NCBI GenBank assembly: GCA_002892395.1
Contig: NBBL01000008.1
Coordinates: 26 to 64,025 of the forward strand
Source of the DNA: Lachnospiraceae bacterium
GTDB lineage: Bacteria; Bacillota; Clostridia; Lachnospirales; Lachnospiraceae
Length of the DNA: 64,000 bases
Reading direction: 5' to 3'
Shown piece by piece: positions 17,516-27,025 of the stretch (positions are counted from its first letter, which is position 1; every line of letters begins with the position of its first letter). A model generated the notes under the pieces. The model was not told where the DNA came from. It saw nothing but the letters and a program-made list of their open reading frames with translations, and made no database searches. The position numbers and the translations under genes are program-made.

Positions 17516-17589
17516 TCGAGGCGACAAGATTCGAACTTGCGGCCTCAGCGTCCCGAACGCTGCGCTCTACCAAACTGAGCCACGCCTCG
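17516..17589 (-). tRNA. tRNA-Pro (CGG)
   Basis: Acceptor CGAGGCG/CGCCTCG, anticodon stem CAGCG/CGCTG with loop TTCGGGA giving CGG (codon CCG), T-loop TTCGAAT, discriminator A. First gene of the tRNA unit. Confidence 0.95.
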
Positions 17590-17625
17590 ATATCTGCTGC
17601 TGACTTTTTTCCTCAGCACCGTGAT

Positions 17626-17654
17626 AGTATACCTGCAGAGAGGAAAAATGTCAA
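17626..17654 (-). promoter_or_regulatory. Promoter of the tRNA cluster
   Basis: Minus-strand TTGACA (17654-17649), 17-base spacer, TATACT (17631-17626): close to consensus, as expected for stable RNA. Confidence 0.9.
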
Positions 17655-17690
17655 CAGCATTTTTGATTTTTCCGGTTGTGGATTGCAAGT

Positions 17691-20105
17691 TTATCTGCCG
17701 CTCTCCTTCACCACGAAGCTGATGATCTTGTTCGGCACATAAATTTCTTTCAAAAGCTCCTTGTGCGCAAGCTGCACCGCCACCTTTTCATCCGCCCGGG
17801 CAAGAGAAAGCGCCTTTGTTTTCTCACAGTTCAGCGGAATTTGAACAACGGAACGCACCTTCCCGTTGACCTGCACACCAATTTCAACCGTCTCGTCCAC
17901 GGTCTTTGTTTCATCGTACTTCGGCCAGGAAGCAGTCGCCAGCAGCTCTGTTCCGCCCAGTTGCTCGTTCATTTCCTCACAAATGTGGGGAGCAAAGGGA
18001 GAAAGAAGTTTCAAAAAGGTTACATACTGCTCTCTTCCGATCTTCCCCTCCTTGCCGATTTCATTGACCAGTCCCATGAGGCAGGCGATGGCTGTGTTGA
18101 ACTTCAGTTCCTCGATGTCGGAAGAAACCTTTTTGATCGCTTTATGAATGGGAGTCTCCAGCTTCTCAGCGTTTTTCTCCTGTACCATCTGCCGCATCGC
18201 GATCACGCGCTCAATAAAGCGTCGGCAGCCCTTCACCGAACTGTCGTTCCACGGTGCTGCGCTTCCGTAATCTCCCATGAACAGCACATATACCCGAAGG
18301 GTATCTGCCCCGTACTGGTTGACGATGTCCAGCGGATCCACCACATTTCCCCGGGATTTTGACATCTTCTCCCCGTCTGTGCCAAGTATCATGCCCTGCG
18401 CGGTCCTCTTGGCATACGGCTCCGGTGTTCCCACCTCTCCGATGTCATAGAGGAAGCGGTGCCAGAAACGGGAATAAATCAAATGCCTGGTGACGTGCTC
18501 CATGCCTCCGTTATACAGATCCACCGGCATCCAATAATCCAGCTTTTTCCTGTCGGCAAAGGCGTTGTCGTTGTGGGGATCACAGTAGCGCAGGTAATAC
18601 CAGGAGGAACCGGCCCACTGGGGCATCGTATCCGTCTCCCGCTTCGCGTCCTCTCCATTTCTCGGGTCCTTGCAGTTCACAAAGGATGGAATCTTGGCCA
18701 GCGGCGACTGCCCGTCCTCCCCCGGTCGAAAATTTTCCATGTCCGGAAGCACCAGGGGAAGCTCCTTCTCCGGCACTCTCACGACGGCTCCATCCTTGCA
18801 GTGAATCAGCGGAATCGGTTCTCCCCAGTAGCGCTGCCGGTTAAACGCCCAGTCCTTCATTTTAAACTGCACTCCGGCTCTTCCTACGCCCTTCTCCTTC
18901 AAATAGCGGAGCATGAGGGCAATGGCATCCTTCTGATTGTCGCAGTCGTTTAAAAAGTCGGAGTTGATCATCCTGCCGTCCCCGGTATAGGGCTCCCGGG
19001 AAATATCGCCCCCCTCAATGACCGGAATGATTTCAATTCCGAATTTTCTCGCAAAATCATAGTCTCTCCGGTCGTGCGCCGGCACCGCCATAATCGCACC
19101 GGTTCCGTAACCCATCATGACGTAATCCGCAATGAAAATCGGAATCCGTTTTCCGCTCACCGGGTTCACCGCTGTCAGTCCCTCAATTCTGAGTCCTGTC
19201 TTATCCTTTTTAACCAGCTGCGTCCGCTCAAATTCAGTCTTTTTCGCGCAATCCGCCCGGTATGAACGAATCGCATCCATATTTGCGATCCGATCCGCAT
19301 ATTTGTCAATCAGCGGATGCTCCGGCGCCATGACCATGAAGGTGACGCCGTAGAGGGTATCGCAACGGGTCGTGTAGATTTCCAGGGTCTCGTCCAGTCC
19401 GTCCAATTTGAAATCCACAAAGGCACCTGTGGATTTCCCAATCCAGTTGACCTGCTGCTGCTTGATATTTTCCGGATAATCCACATGGTTCAGACCTTCC
19501 AGCAGCTGATCCGCATACGCCGTAATTTTTAAGTACCAGACATCCTTCGGCAGCTGAATCACATCGCTGTGACAGATGTCACACTTTCCGCCCTGGCTGT
19601 CCTCATTGGAAAGAACCACCTTGCAGGACGGGCAATAGTTCACCAGTGTCTTGCTGCGGAAAACCAGCCCGTGATCAAAAAGCTTCAGAAAAATGCTCTG
19701 TGTCCACTTATAATAATCCTCCCGGGAGGTGTCGATGACCCGATCCCAGTCGAAGGAAAAGCCCACCCGCTTCAGCTGCTTCGAAAATTTCTGAATGTTC
19801 CTGTCGGTAATTTCCCGCGGGTGCGTGTTGGTCTTGATTGCATAATTTTCTGTCGGCAGGCCGAACGCATCAAAGCCGATGGGAAACAGCACGTTGTACC
19901 CTTCCATTCTCCGCTTTCTCGCAATCACCTCAACGCTGGAGTACGCCTTGATATGCCCCACGTGCATCCCGGCGCCGCTGGGGTAGGGAAATTCCACCAG
20001 ACCGTAAAACTTTTTCTTCTCTGAAAAATCCACCGCGCGAAACGCGTTCTCCTTCTCCCATCTTTCCTGCCACTTCGGCTCGATCTTCTGAAAATTGTAG
20101 TCCAT
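17691..20105 (-). CDS. leuS: Leucyl-tRNA synthetase
   Basis: Class I leucyl-tRNA synthetase of normal bacterial length (804 residues). The HIGH motif is HVGH (48-51) and the KMSKS motif is at 580-584; the zinc-type insertion (CPSCKVVLSNE...CDICHS) and an editing domain between them are visible. It charges tRNA-Leu with leucine. It lies after polC but has its own consensus promoter. I looked for a T-box leader and the roughly 80-base leader is too short for one; a GAGTGAC/GTCACTC hairpin lies just before the GAGAGGGGAA ribosome site. Confidence 0.97.
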   Translation of the reverse strand: MDYNFQKIEPKWQERWEKENAFRAVDFSEKKKFYGLVEFPYPSGAGMHVGHIKAYSSVEVIARKRRMEGYNVLFPIGFDAFGLPTENYAIKTNTHPREITDRNIQKFSKQLKRVGFSFDWDRVIDTSREDYYKWTQSIFLKLFDHGLVFRSKTLVNYCPSCKVVLSNEDSQGGKCDICHSDVIQLPKDVWYLKITAYADQLLEGLNHVDYPENIKQQQVNWIGKSTGAFVDFKLDGLDETLEIYTTRCDTLYGVTFMVMAPEHPLIDKYADRIANMDAIRSYRADCAKKTEFERTQLVKKDKTGLRIEGLTAVNPVSGKRIPIFIADYVMMGYGTGAIMAVPAHDRRDYDFARKFGIEIIPVIEGGDISREPYTGDGRMINSDFLNDCDNQKDAIALMLRYLKEKGVGRAGVQFKMKDWAFNRQRYWGEPIPLIHCKDGAVVRVPEKELPLVLPDMENFRPGEDGQSPLAKIPSFVNCKDPRNGEDAKRETDTMPQWAGSSWYYLRYCDPHNDNAFADRKKLDYWMPVDLYNGGMEHVTRHLIYSRFWHRFLYDIGEVGTPEPYAKRTAQGMILGTDGEKMSKSRGNVVDPLDIVNQYGADTLRVYVLFMGDYGSAAPWNDSSVKGCRRFIERVIAMRQMVQEKNAEKLETPIHKAIKKVSSDIEELKFNTAIACLMGLVNEIGKEGKIGREQYVTFLKLLSPFAPHICEEMNEQLGGTELLATASWPKYDETKTVDETVEIGVQVNGKVRSVVQIPLNCEKTKALSLARADEKVAVQLAHKELLKEIYVPNKIISFVVKESGR

Positions 20106-20121
20106 TTTCTTCCCCTCTCAG

Positions 20122-20139
20122 CGAGTGACTTCTGTCACT
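20122..20139 (-). promoter_or_regulatory. Hairpin in the leuS leader
   Basis: A 7-bp perfect stem GAGTGAC/GTCACTC with a 4-base loop, directly upstream of the leuS ribosome binding site. It could tune translation; nothing more can be said. Confidence 0.4.
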
Positions 20140-20186
20140 CCTCTCTGCCATCCCGGCATCCTTCCGAATCACATACAGTCCAAGAT

Positions 20187-20215
20187 ATTTTAGGTTTTAC
20201 CGACTGGTTTGTCAA
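20187..20215 (-). promoter_or_regulatory. leuS promoter
   Basis: Minus-strand TTGACA (20215-20210), 17-base spacer, TAAAAT (20192-20187), between polC and leuS. Confidence 0.85.
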
Positions 20216-20234
20216 CGTCATGTGCCGAACGCCC

Positions 20235-23200
20235 TCACATCAGGTCAAAAATCGAGAGCTGATTGCTCTCCGGAAGCGTGCCCAGTATGCCCAGTCGATC
20301 CAAAAGATCACAGATGACCTGCCCGGTTCCGCTTCGGGATTTAAAGTCATCCTTCGAAATGAAGGCCCGATCCGCTGCCGCTGCCACAATCTGCTCCGCC
20401 GCGCTCTCCCCCAGTCCATCGATTGAAGTGAGCGCCGGCATAATCCTTCCGTCCACAATGGAAAACCGGGTGGCCTGTACCTTGTAAAGATCAATCGGCA
20501 TGAAGGAAAACCCCCGCGCATACATTTCCTGCACAATGCGCCCGTCCTTCATCATGTCCCCTTCCTTCTTTGAGAGGGGATCCATCCGGTTTCCCGAATA
20601 ATCCCGTTTTTTCAGCTCTGCCAGAAAGTACTCCAGCCTTTCTCTTCCCTGACACATAATCTCATAGGAGAAGCCGGTCGCACGGATGGTAAAGAAGGAG
20701 GCATAGTAGGCCAGCGGATAGAAAATTTTGCAGTAGCCGATGCGCCATGCCATCATGACGTAGGCGACGGCGTGAGCCTTCGGAAACATATACTGAATCT
20801 TCTTGCATGACCAGATGTACCAGTCCGGCACGCCGTGGGAACGCATCTCCTCCTCCCATTCCGGTTTGAGTCCCTTCCCTTTTCTGACGGCTTCCATAAT
20901 CTGAAACGAGGTCTGGGGCTCCAGTCCCCACCGGATCAGTCCCAGCATAATGTCGTCCCTGGTGCAGATGGCAGTCTGAATCGTCGCCTTCCCTTCGCTG
21001 ATCAATACCTCCGCATTACCCTGCCACACGTCTGTTCCGTGGGCGAGCCCTGCGATTCGAACCAGATCCGAAAATCCCTTCGGCTTCGCCTCAAGCACCA
21101 TGTTCATCGCAAAATCGGTCCCGAATTCCGGAATTCCCAGCGCCCCCAGCTTGCATCCCAATATGTCCTCCGGTTCCACCTTCAGCGCAGACGTGTTTTG
21201 AAAAAGACTCATGACCTCAGGAGAATCCAGCGGAATGTCCCGCACCGGATCGATTCCCGTTAAATCCTGCAGCATCCGGATCATGGTGGGATCCATGTGT
21301 CCCAAAATATCCAGCTTTAACAGATTGTGGTCGATGGCATGATATTCAAAATGCGTGGTGACGATGGGAGTCGTCATATCATTGGCGGGATGCTGAATTG
21401 GCGTAAAAGAATAGATGGATTCTCCCTTCGGCAGCACTACGATACCGCCCGGATGCTGTCCTGTTGTCCGCCGGACGCCGACGCAGCCCTGCACCAGGCG
21501 ATTGATCTCGCACTTTCTCTTTCGCGCTCCGTGCTCCTCAAAGTAATTTTTCACATATCCGAAGGCGGTCTTGTCGGCAAGTGTTCCCACGGTTCCCGCC
21601 CGGTAGGTCTGCCCCTTTCCGAAGATCACCTCCGTATATGCGTGGGCGGAGGATTGATTTTCTCCGGAAAAATTGAGATCAATATCCGGCTCCTTGTCGC
21701 CCTTGAATCCGAGGAAGGTCTCGAAGGGAATGTCGAAGCCGTCTTTTTTCAGCGGTGTTCCGCAGCGGGGGCAGACTGCGTCCGGCATATCGCAGCCTGC
21801 GGTTCCCGCGTACTGTTTCGGCATTTCCGATTCAAAATCCGAATACCGGCAATTCGGGCAGCAGTAGTGGGGCGGCAGCGGGTTGACCTCCGTGATCCCC
21901 GCTGTATAAGCAACAAAGGAGGAGCCGACAGAGCCTCTGGAGCCCACCAGATAGCCTTCCTCGTTGGAATGGCGCACCAGCTCCTGAGCAATGATATACA
22001 TGACGGCAAAGCCGTTTTTAATGATGGAATTCAATTCCTTGTCAAGGCGCGTCTTCACAATCTCCGGCAGCGGATTTCCGTACTGCGCATACGCCTTTTC
22101 ATAGCAGGCTTTGGTCAGCTTCTGGTCGGAATTTTCAATGACCGGCGGGCATTTGTCCGGTCGCACCGGGGAGATGCGCTCCACCATATCCGCAATCCTC
22201 CTGGTGTTGGTGATGACCACCTCCTCACATTTATCCGGCCCGAGATAGGAAAACTCCTCCAGCATCTCCTCCGTTGTCCTTAAAAAAAGCGGAGGCTGCT
22301 GATCTGCATCCTCATATTTATTGCCGAAAAAGATCATACGGCGGTAAATCTCATCTTCCGGGTTCAGAAAATGTACATCGCAGGTTGCCACAACCGGCTT
22401 CCCAAGCGTCTCCCCTATACGGACAATGGAACGATTTATCGTTCGAATATCCTCCTCGGAATCAATCGCGTAACGGTCGCTGTCAACCATGAAGCGGTTG
22501 TTTCCCACCGGTTGAATCTCCAGATAGTCATAAAACTGTGCAATCCGGTTCTGTTCCTCCTGGGACGCATCCCGAAGCATGGCCTGAAACAGCTCGCCCG
22601 CTTCACAGGCACTGCCGATGATCAGCCCCTCCCGGCACTGCTCCAGGCGGCTTTTCGGAATACGGGGGCGTTTGTTGTAGTAGATAAGATGGGATTCTGA
22701 AATCAGACGGTATAGATTGATTCTTCCGATTTCATTTTTCACAAGGAGAACCACATGGTACGTGTTCATTTTTTTGACCACATCCGGATTTGTCTCCGAG
22801 AGCGCATCCACCTGCCGCAGCGTTTTCAGACCGCGCTCCTTCAGCATACCGATGAATGCTATGAAAATTTCCGCTGTGCAGCCGGCATCGTCCACAGCCC
22901 GGTGATGATGCTCCAGAGAGATTTTCAAAGCCTTTGCCACCGTATCCAGCTTGTAGCGGTTGAGCCTGGGAAGCAACACATGCGCGAGACTCACCGTGTC
23001 AAGAATCGTCGGATCATAGGAGATCCCCATCGCCCTGGCCTTCTCCCGGATGAAGCCTGTGTCAAAGGATGCATTGTGTGCCACCACAGCGGAATCTCCG
23101 CAGAAGGCGAGAAACTCCGGAAGTACCGTCTCGATTCCCGGCGCCTCCGCCACCATGGAATCATTGATTCCGGTCAGCTCCTCAATGCGAAACGGAATCG

Positions 23201-24797
23201 GCGTCCCGGGATTCACAAGGGTGGAATAGGTCTCCGTGATTTTCCCGTTCACCACCTTCACGGCACCGATTTCAATGATTTGATTTTTGACAGCGGAAAA
23301 TCCGGTGGTCTCAATATCAAATACCACATAGCTGCCGTCCAGATCCCGGTCTCCGGGATTGACCACCAGGGACTTCAGGTCGTCCACCAGATATCCCTCC
23401 ACCCCGTAAATCACCTTCGGCCACGCCTCCGGGTCTTGGCTGACTGTGTGCCATGCCTCCGGAAACGCCTGCACATTCCCGTGATCCGTCACTGCAATGG
23501 CGTCCATTCCCCAGCGCTTTGCCTGCTTCAGAATATCGGTCACCGAGCTGACAGCGTCCAGATCGCTCATTTTGGTGTGGCAATGCAGCTCCACACGTTT
23601 TTTCGTCGCGCGATCCATGCGCGCATTCTGCGAAAACGGCTCACATGTTTTGATTCCCCGGACGGATCCGATGATCAGCTCTCCGTCGCGATTGTCCAGT
23701 GCAGTCATCCCGCACACCTTGACAAACGAGCCCTCCTTCAGAGCTCCCTTGATCCGCTCCAGTGCTTCCTCTTCTCCCCGGAAAAACAGCTTCACAGTGA
23801 TGGAATCCGTAAAGTCTGTGACGGAAAAGACAAACAGGGTACTCTCGCTTTTTCCAATGTAAAAGCTGTCCACCTCAAAAATTTGTCCGTGCAGCGCGAT
23901 CTCCCCCATGACAGCATTCACTTCCCGCAGAGTGACAAAGCGATCCTCAAAATCCCGTCCGTAGATCACCTCCGGATTGTCGCTCCGGGACAGCGTTCTT
24001 CGCTGCATGCGGCCGGAAGAAGCGCTGTTTCTCCACCCGGCTTTTCCGGCTTTTCCTCCTTTCTCCCGCTGCTGCACTGTTTTTTCTGCTGTGTCTCGCT
24101 TGTTTCCCTTCTCCTCTTTCGGTCCTTCCTCGTGCTTCGCTTTTTCCTGCATTCCTCGTTCCCAAGGCAGCGTCTCGGAGATCCCTTCCTGCTCTCCCTC
24201 AGAGCCTGAAAGCAGAAACGGCTCCTCTGTCTTTCCGCGGCCCGGCGCCGGGGGCTGTTCCGTTCTGTTCTCCGATTTTCGTCCGGGCGCCGCATAGGGG
24301 ACATAGCGCACCGAAATTCCCACCTGCATTCCGAATCGGCGTGCAAAAATTTCCTCTCCGAGATACTGTCTCAGCTCCCCAATCACGTTGCGGTTCAGCG
24401 GCATGTCTTCCGCGGTCAATTCCATCTCCTGCTGATGGGGAAACCCGATCTCCGCCCGATGCAGGATCCTGTACTGAATCAGGCTTCTTTTCTGCAATTC
24501 GGAGAGAATGCTCTCCCGGTACGCATCAAAAACAGCCTCCGGTGTAAAATGTCCCGAAAGCTGAAAACGTTCATAAATACAAATATTCAGGCGCTTATGC
24601 TCGAAGAGCTGCCGCTTAATCTCCCGTTCCAGTCCGCGAAACAAACTGCTCTCGATCAGCCGCTCACAGCACACCCAGAGAGAAAGCTTTGTCATGTCCT
24701 CGGATGCTGTGATTCGCTCAATTCCCAGCAGATCAATCAGCCCATCGTCCGCTTCGGACGGCTGAAACCGCGGAAAAACCTCTCTGAATTGCTTCAT
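20235..24797 (-). CDS. polC: DNA polymerase III alpha subunit, PolC type
   Basis: Gram-positive replicative polymerase with built-in proofreading exonuclease, 1520 residues. Order: N-terminal domain, a charged Lys/Glu/Arg/Gly-rich linker (about 190-275), OB domain, PHP domain beginning ELHCHTKMSD (HCH at 405-407), the DEDD exonuclease inserted in PHP (DIETTG at 494-499), the PolC zinc module (CPNC near 979, CPRCG near 1010) and the palm with DIDLNFSGE. Its start overlaps the ispG stop by 4 bases (ATGA) and it has a TAAGGAGC site. It is the last gene of the pyrH-to-polC cluster. The linker is long and low in complexity, which is usual for PolC. Confidence 0.97.
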   Translation of the reverse strand: MKQFREVFPRFQPSEADDGLIDLLGIERITASEDMTKLSLWVCCERLIESSLFRGLEREIKRQLFEHKRLNICIYERFQLSGHFTPEAVFDAYRESILSELQKRSLIQYRILHRAEIGFPHQQEMELTAEDMPLNRNVIGELRQYLGEEIFARRFGMQVGISVRYVPYAAPGRKSENRTEQPPAPGRGKTEEPFLLSGSEGEQEGISETLPWERGMQEKAKHEEGPKEEKGNKRDTAEKTVQQREKGGKAGKAGWRNSASSGRMQRRTLSRSDNPEVIYGRDFEDRFVTLREVNAVMGEIALHGQIFEVDSFYIGKSESTLFVFSVTDFTDSITVKLFFRGEEEALERIKGALKEGSFVKVCGMTALDNRDGELIIGSVRGIKTCEPFSQNARMDRATKKRVELHCHTKMSDLDAVSSVTDILKQAKRWGMDAIAVTDHGNVQAFPEAWHTVSQDPEAWPKVIYGVEGYLVDDLKSLVVNPGDRDLDGSYVVFDIETTGFSAVKNQIIEIGAVKVVNGKITETYSTLVNPGTPIPFRIEELTGINDSMVAEAPGIETVLPEFLAFCGDSAVVAHNASFDTGFIREKARAMGISYDPTILDTVSLAHVLLPRLNRYKLDTVAKALKISLEHHHRAVDDAGCTAEIFIAFIGMLKERGLKTLRQVDALSETNPDVVKKMNTYHVVLLVKNEIGRINLYRLISESHLIYYNKRPRIPKSRLEQCREGLIIGSACEAGELFQAMLRDASQEEQNRIAQFYDYLEIQPVGNNRFMVDSDRYAIDSEEDIRTINRSIVRIGETLGKPVVATCDVHFLNPEDEIYRRMIFFGNKYEDADQQPPLFLRTTEEMLEEFSYLGPDKCEEVVITNTRRIADMVERISPVRPDKCPPVIENSDQKLTKACYEKAYAQYGNPLPEIVKTRLDKELNSIIKNGFAVMYIIAQELVRHSNEEGYLVGSRGSVGSSFVAYTAGITEVNPLPPHYCCPNCRYSDFESEMPKQYAGTAGCDMPDAVCPRCGTPLKKDGFDIPFETFLGFKGDKEPDIDLNFSGENQSSAHAYTEVIFGKGQTYRAGTVGTLADKTAFGYVKNYFEEHGARKRKCEINRLVQGCVGVRRTTGQHPGGIVVLPKGESIYSFTPIQHPANDMTTPIVTTHFEYHAIDHNLLKLDILGHMDPTMIRMLQDLTGIDPVRDIPLDSPEVMSLFQNTSALKVEPEDILGCKLGALGIPEFGTDFAMNMVLEAKPKGFSDLVRIAGLAHGTDVWQGNAEVLISEGKATIQTAICTRDDIMLGLIRWGLEPQTSFQIMEAVRKGKGLKPEWEEEMRSHGVPDWYIWSCKKIQYMFPKAHAVAYVMMAWRIGYCKIFYPLAYYASFFTIRATGFSYEIMCQGRERLEYFLAELKKRDYSGNRMDPLSKKEGDMMKDGRIVQEMYARGFSFMPIDLYKVQATRFSIVDGRIMPALTSIDGLGESAAEQIVAAAADRAFISKDDFKSRSGTGQVICDLLDRLGILGTLPESNQLSIFDLM

Positions 24798-25873
24798 TTC
24801 CGCTCCTTACTTTCCTCTCTTCGCCTAAGGAGCTCCTGCTCCAGCGCCGGCAGAAGCGCTTCCTCCGGAAGCGTGGCGACCACCTCTCCCTTTCGGATGA
24901 GAAGACCGACGCCCTTTCCTCCGGCAACCCCGAAATCCGCTTCCTTCGCCTCTCCCGGACCGTTCACCACGCACCCCATGACGGCCACCTTCAAATCAAG
25001 ATCCGAAAAGCGCTCCACCAGCGCCTCCACCCGCTCTGCGAGTCCGATGAGGTCAATCTGTGTGCGGCCGCAGGTCGGACACGAAACCACCTCCACGCCT
25101 CCCCTTCTGAGACCCAGTGTTTTCAGAATTTGCTTTGCGCAGCGCACCTCCTCCACCGGCTCTCCCGTGAGAGAGACACGGATGGTGTCCCCGATGCCCT
25201 CGTGCAAAATGATTCCGAGGCCGACGGAGGACTTCACCATTCCCCGCTGTACGGTCCCGGCTTCCGTGATTCCCACATGCAACGGGTAGTCCATTCGATC
25301 TGAAATCAGCTCATGTGCCCGGACGCACATGAGGACATCCGAGGATTTGATGCTGATCACCAGCCTGTCATATCCCATATCCTCAATCAGATGCACCTTG
25401 TCCAGTGCAGACTCCACAAGTCCCTCTGCCGTAACACCATGGTACTTTTCCAGAATTCCCTTTTCCAGCGATCCGGAATTCACCCCCACGCGAATCGGAA
25501 TTCCATGAGCCTTCGCTGCGTCCACCACTTCCTGAATCCGGGCTCTGCTGCCGATATTCCCGGGATTGATCCGGATTTTGTCCGCCCCGTTCTCAATCGA
25601 AGCAATGGCGAGGCGATAATCAAAGTGAATATCTGCAACCAACGGAATATGAATCTGTTTTTTGATGGTTCGAATCGCGGCAGCCGCCTCCGCTGTGGGA
25701 ACCGCCACGCGGATGATCTCGCAGCCCGCCTGCTCAAGCCTCCCAATCTGCTCCACCGTCCCCCGGACATCCTCGGTCCTGGTGTTGCACATGGATTGAA
25801 TCAGAATCGGATGTCCGCCGCCAATCACGCGGTCTCCGATAGAAATCTCTCTCGTCGCCTTTCGATTTGCCAT
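24794..25873 (-). CDS. ispG: 4-hydroxy-3-methylbut-2-enyl diphosphate synthase
   Basis: A 359-residue IspG/GcpE, a 4Fe-4S enzyme converting MEcPP to HMBPP in the methylerythritol phosphate (MEP) isoprenoid pathway, using reduced ferredoxin or flavodoxin. The cluster ligands are Cys265, Cys268 (CPTCGRTQID) and Cys301 with Glu308 (CVVNGPGEA), in the expected C-terminal domain. The start overlaps the rseP stop by 1 base. With dxr in the same operon, precursor supply for the uppS product is co-expressed. Confidence 0.97.
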   Translation of the reverse strand: MANRKATREISIGDRVIGGGHPILIQSMCNTRTEDVRGTVEQIGRLEQAGCEIIRVAVPTAEAAAAIRTIKKQIHIPLVADIHFDYRLAIASIENGADKIRINPGNIGSRARIQEVVDAAKAHGIPIRVGVNSGSLEKGILEKYHGVTAEGLVESALDKVHLIEDMGYDRLVISIKSSDVLMCVRAHELISDRMDYPLHVGITEAGTVQRGMVKSSVGLGIILHEGIGDTIRVSLTGEPVEEVRCAKQILKTLGLRRGGVEVVSCPTCGRTQIDLIGLAERVEALVERFSDLDLKVAVMGCVVNGPGEAKEADFGVAGGKGVGLLIRKGEVVATLPEEALLPALEQELLRRREESKERK

Positions 25874-27024
25874 CAGTGAAAGATCCTTTCCAGGTCATGA
25901 AACAATACAAAAATCATGAGTCCCATCAGAAGTACAAAGCCGGAGAGGTGCACATAACCCTCCACTCGCTTGTTAATTCGCCGCCGGAACAAAAGCTCCA
26001 ACAGGCAGAACACCATGCGTCCCCCGTCCAGCGCGGGCAGCGGAAGCAGGTTCATGACGCCGAGATTGGCGCTGAGAAGAACTCCCATATTGACAAGATT
26101 TAAAAAAACCGCCCACAGACCGAACTGCTTACTCTCATTCACAGTCTCACCGATGCTTTCTACAATGCCCACCGGACCGGTGAGACTGTCCGGGGAAAGG
26201 GCGCCCCGAGCCATCATCACCAGCGCTTCCACGGTAGAGGTGAGGTGAAAGCGCACCTCCTGCCCCGCATAATAGAAGCGCGCCGGGAGCCCCTGCACCC
26301 TGGTTCTTCCTCCCCTCACCTGCACGCCGATGAGAAATCCGCCCTGTGTTTCACTGTACTTTGGTGTGACTGCAAAGGAAAGAGATTTGGCGTCCGCTCC
26401 CTGTCCCCGGGAAACTGTGACCACCATCTCCTCCCGGGGATGAAAATAGAGATACTGAGTCAGCTCCCTGAAAAATACGATTCTTTTCCCGTTGATGGCG
26501 GTAATCGTATCGCCGGCCTTGATTCCTGCCTGGTCCGCCGGGTATCCTTCCGTCACAGCCATAAGCCGGCAGCTGTCCCTGCCGACAGCGGACACAATCA
26601 GAAGCGCAAAGAAGAAGGCGAGAATAAAATTAAACGCTGGACCGGCCAGTACAATCAGGAGTCTTCTCCATGAGGACACTTCATTCAGACTGACTCCTCC
26701 GGAAGCCCGTGACCCATCCGGCTCTGTTCCTGCATTCTCCGGGGTCTCCGTCTCCGCTTCATGGGTGTCTGCGGTCTCCGCGTCATCCTCCTCATCCTCG
26801 CCCAGCATACTGCAAAAGCCGCCGATCGGGAGTGCGCGGAGGGAATAGATCGTACCCCGCTTTTTCACGCCGATGAGGCGCGGTCCCATGCCGATGGCAA
26901 ACTCAAGGACTCTGACGCCGCATAAGCGCGCCGCGATATAATGACCGAATTCATGGAACAAAACAATAAAACCGAACAACAAAAGCGCAACGGCAATATT
27001 TATGATGGTATTAATTGCTATCAC
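25873..27024 (-). CDS. rseP: Site-2 intramembrane zinc metalloprotease RseP
   Basis: A 383-residue site-2 protease that cuts membrane-bound anti-sigma factors or signal-peptide remnants within the bilayer. The active site is HEFGH (24-28) in the first membrane segment; a PDZ domain follows (about 155-235, ending near the GYPADQAGIKAGDTITAING-type segment) and the second catalytic motif NLLPLPALDGG is near residue 325. An acidic insert (about 75-115, Glu/Asp/Thr rich) precedes the second membrane segment. It starts with GTG one base after the dxr stop, so it is likely translationally coupled. Confidence 0.93.
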   Translation of the reverse strand: MIAINTIINIAVALLLFGFIVLFHEFGHYIAARLCGVRVLEFAIGMGPRLIGVKKRGTIYSLRALPIGGFCSMLGEDEEDDAETADTHEAETETPENAGTEPDGSRASGGVSLNEVSSWRRLLIVLAGPAFNFILAFFFALLIVSAVGRDSCRLMAVTEGYPADQAGIKAGDTITAINGKRIVFFRELTQYLYFHPREEMVVTVSRGQGADAKSLSFAVTPKYSETQGGFLIGVQVRGGRTRVQGLPARFYYAGQEVRFHLTSTVEALVMMARGALSPDSLTGPVGIVESIGETVNESKQFGLWAVFLNLVNMGVLLSANLGVMNLLPLPALDGGRMVFCLLELLFRRRINKRVEGYVHLSGFVLLMGLMIFVLFHDLERIFH

Positions 27025-27025
27025 C

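Noticed and set aside
20106-20234. T-box riboswitch for leuS
   Set aside because: The leader from the predicted start site is only about 75-80 bases and shows no specifier loop or T-box sequence.
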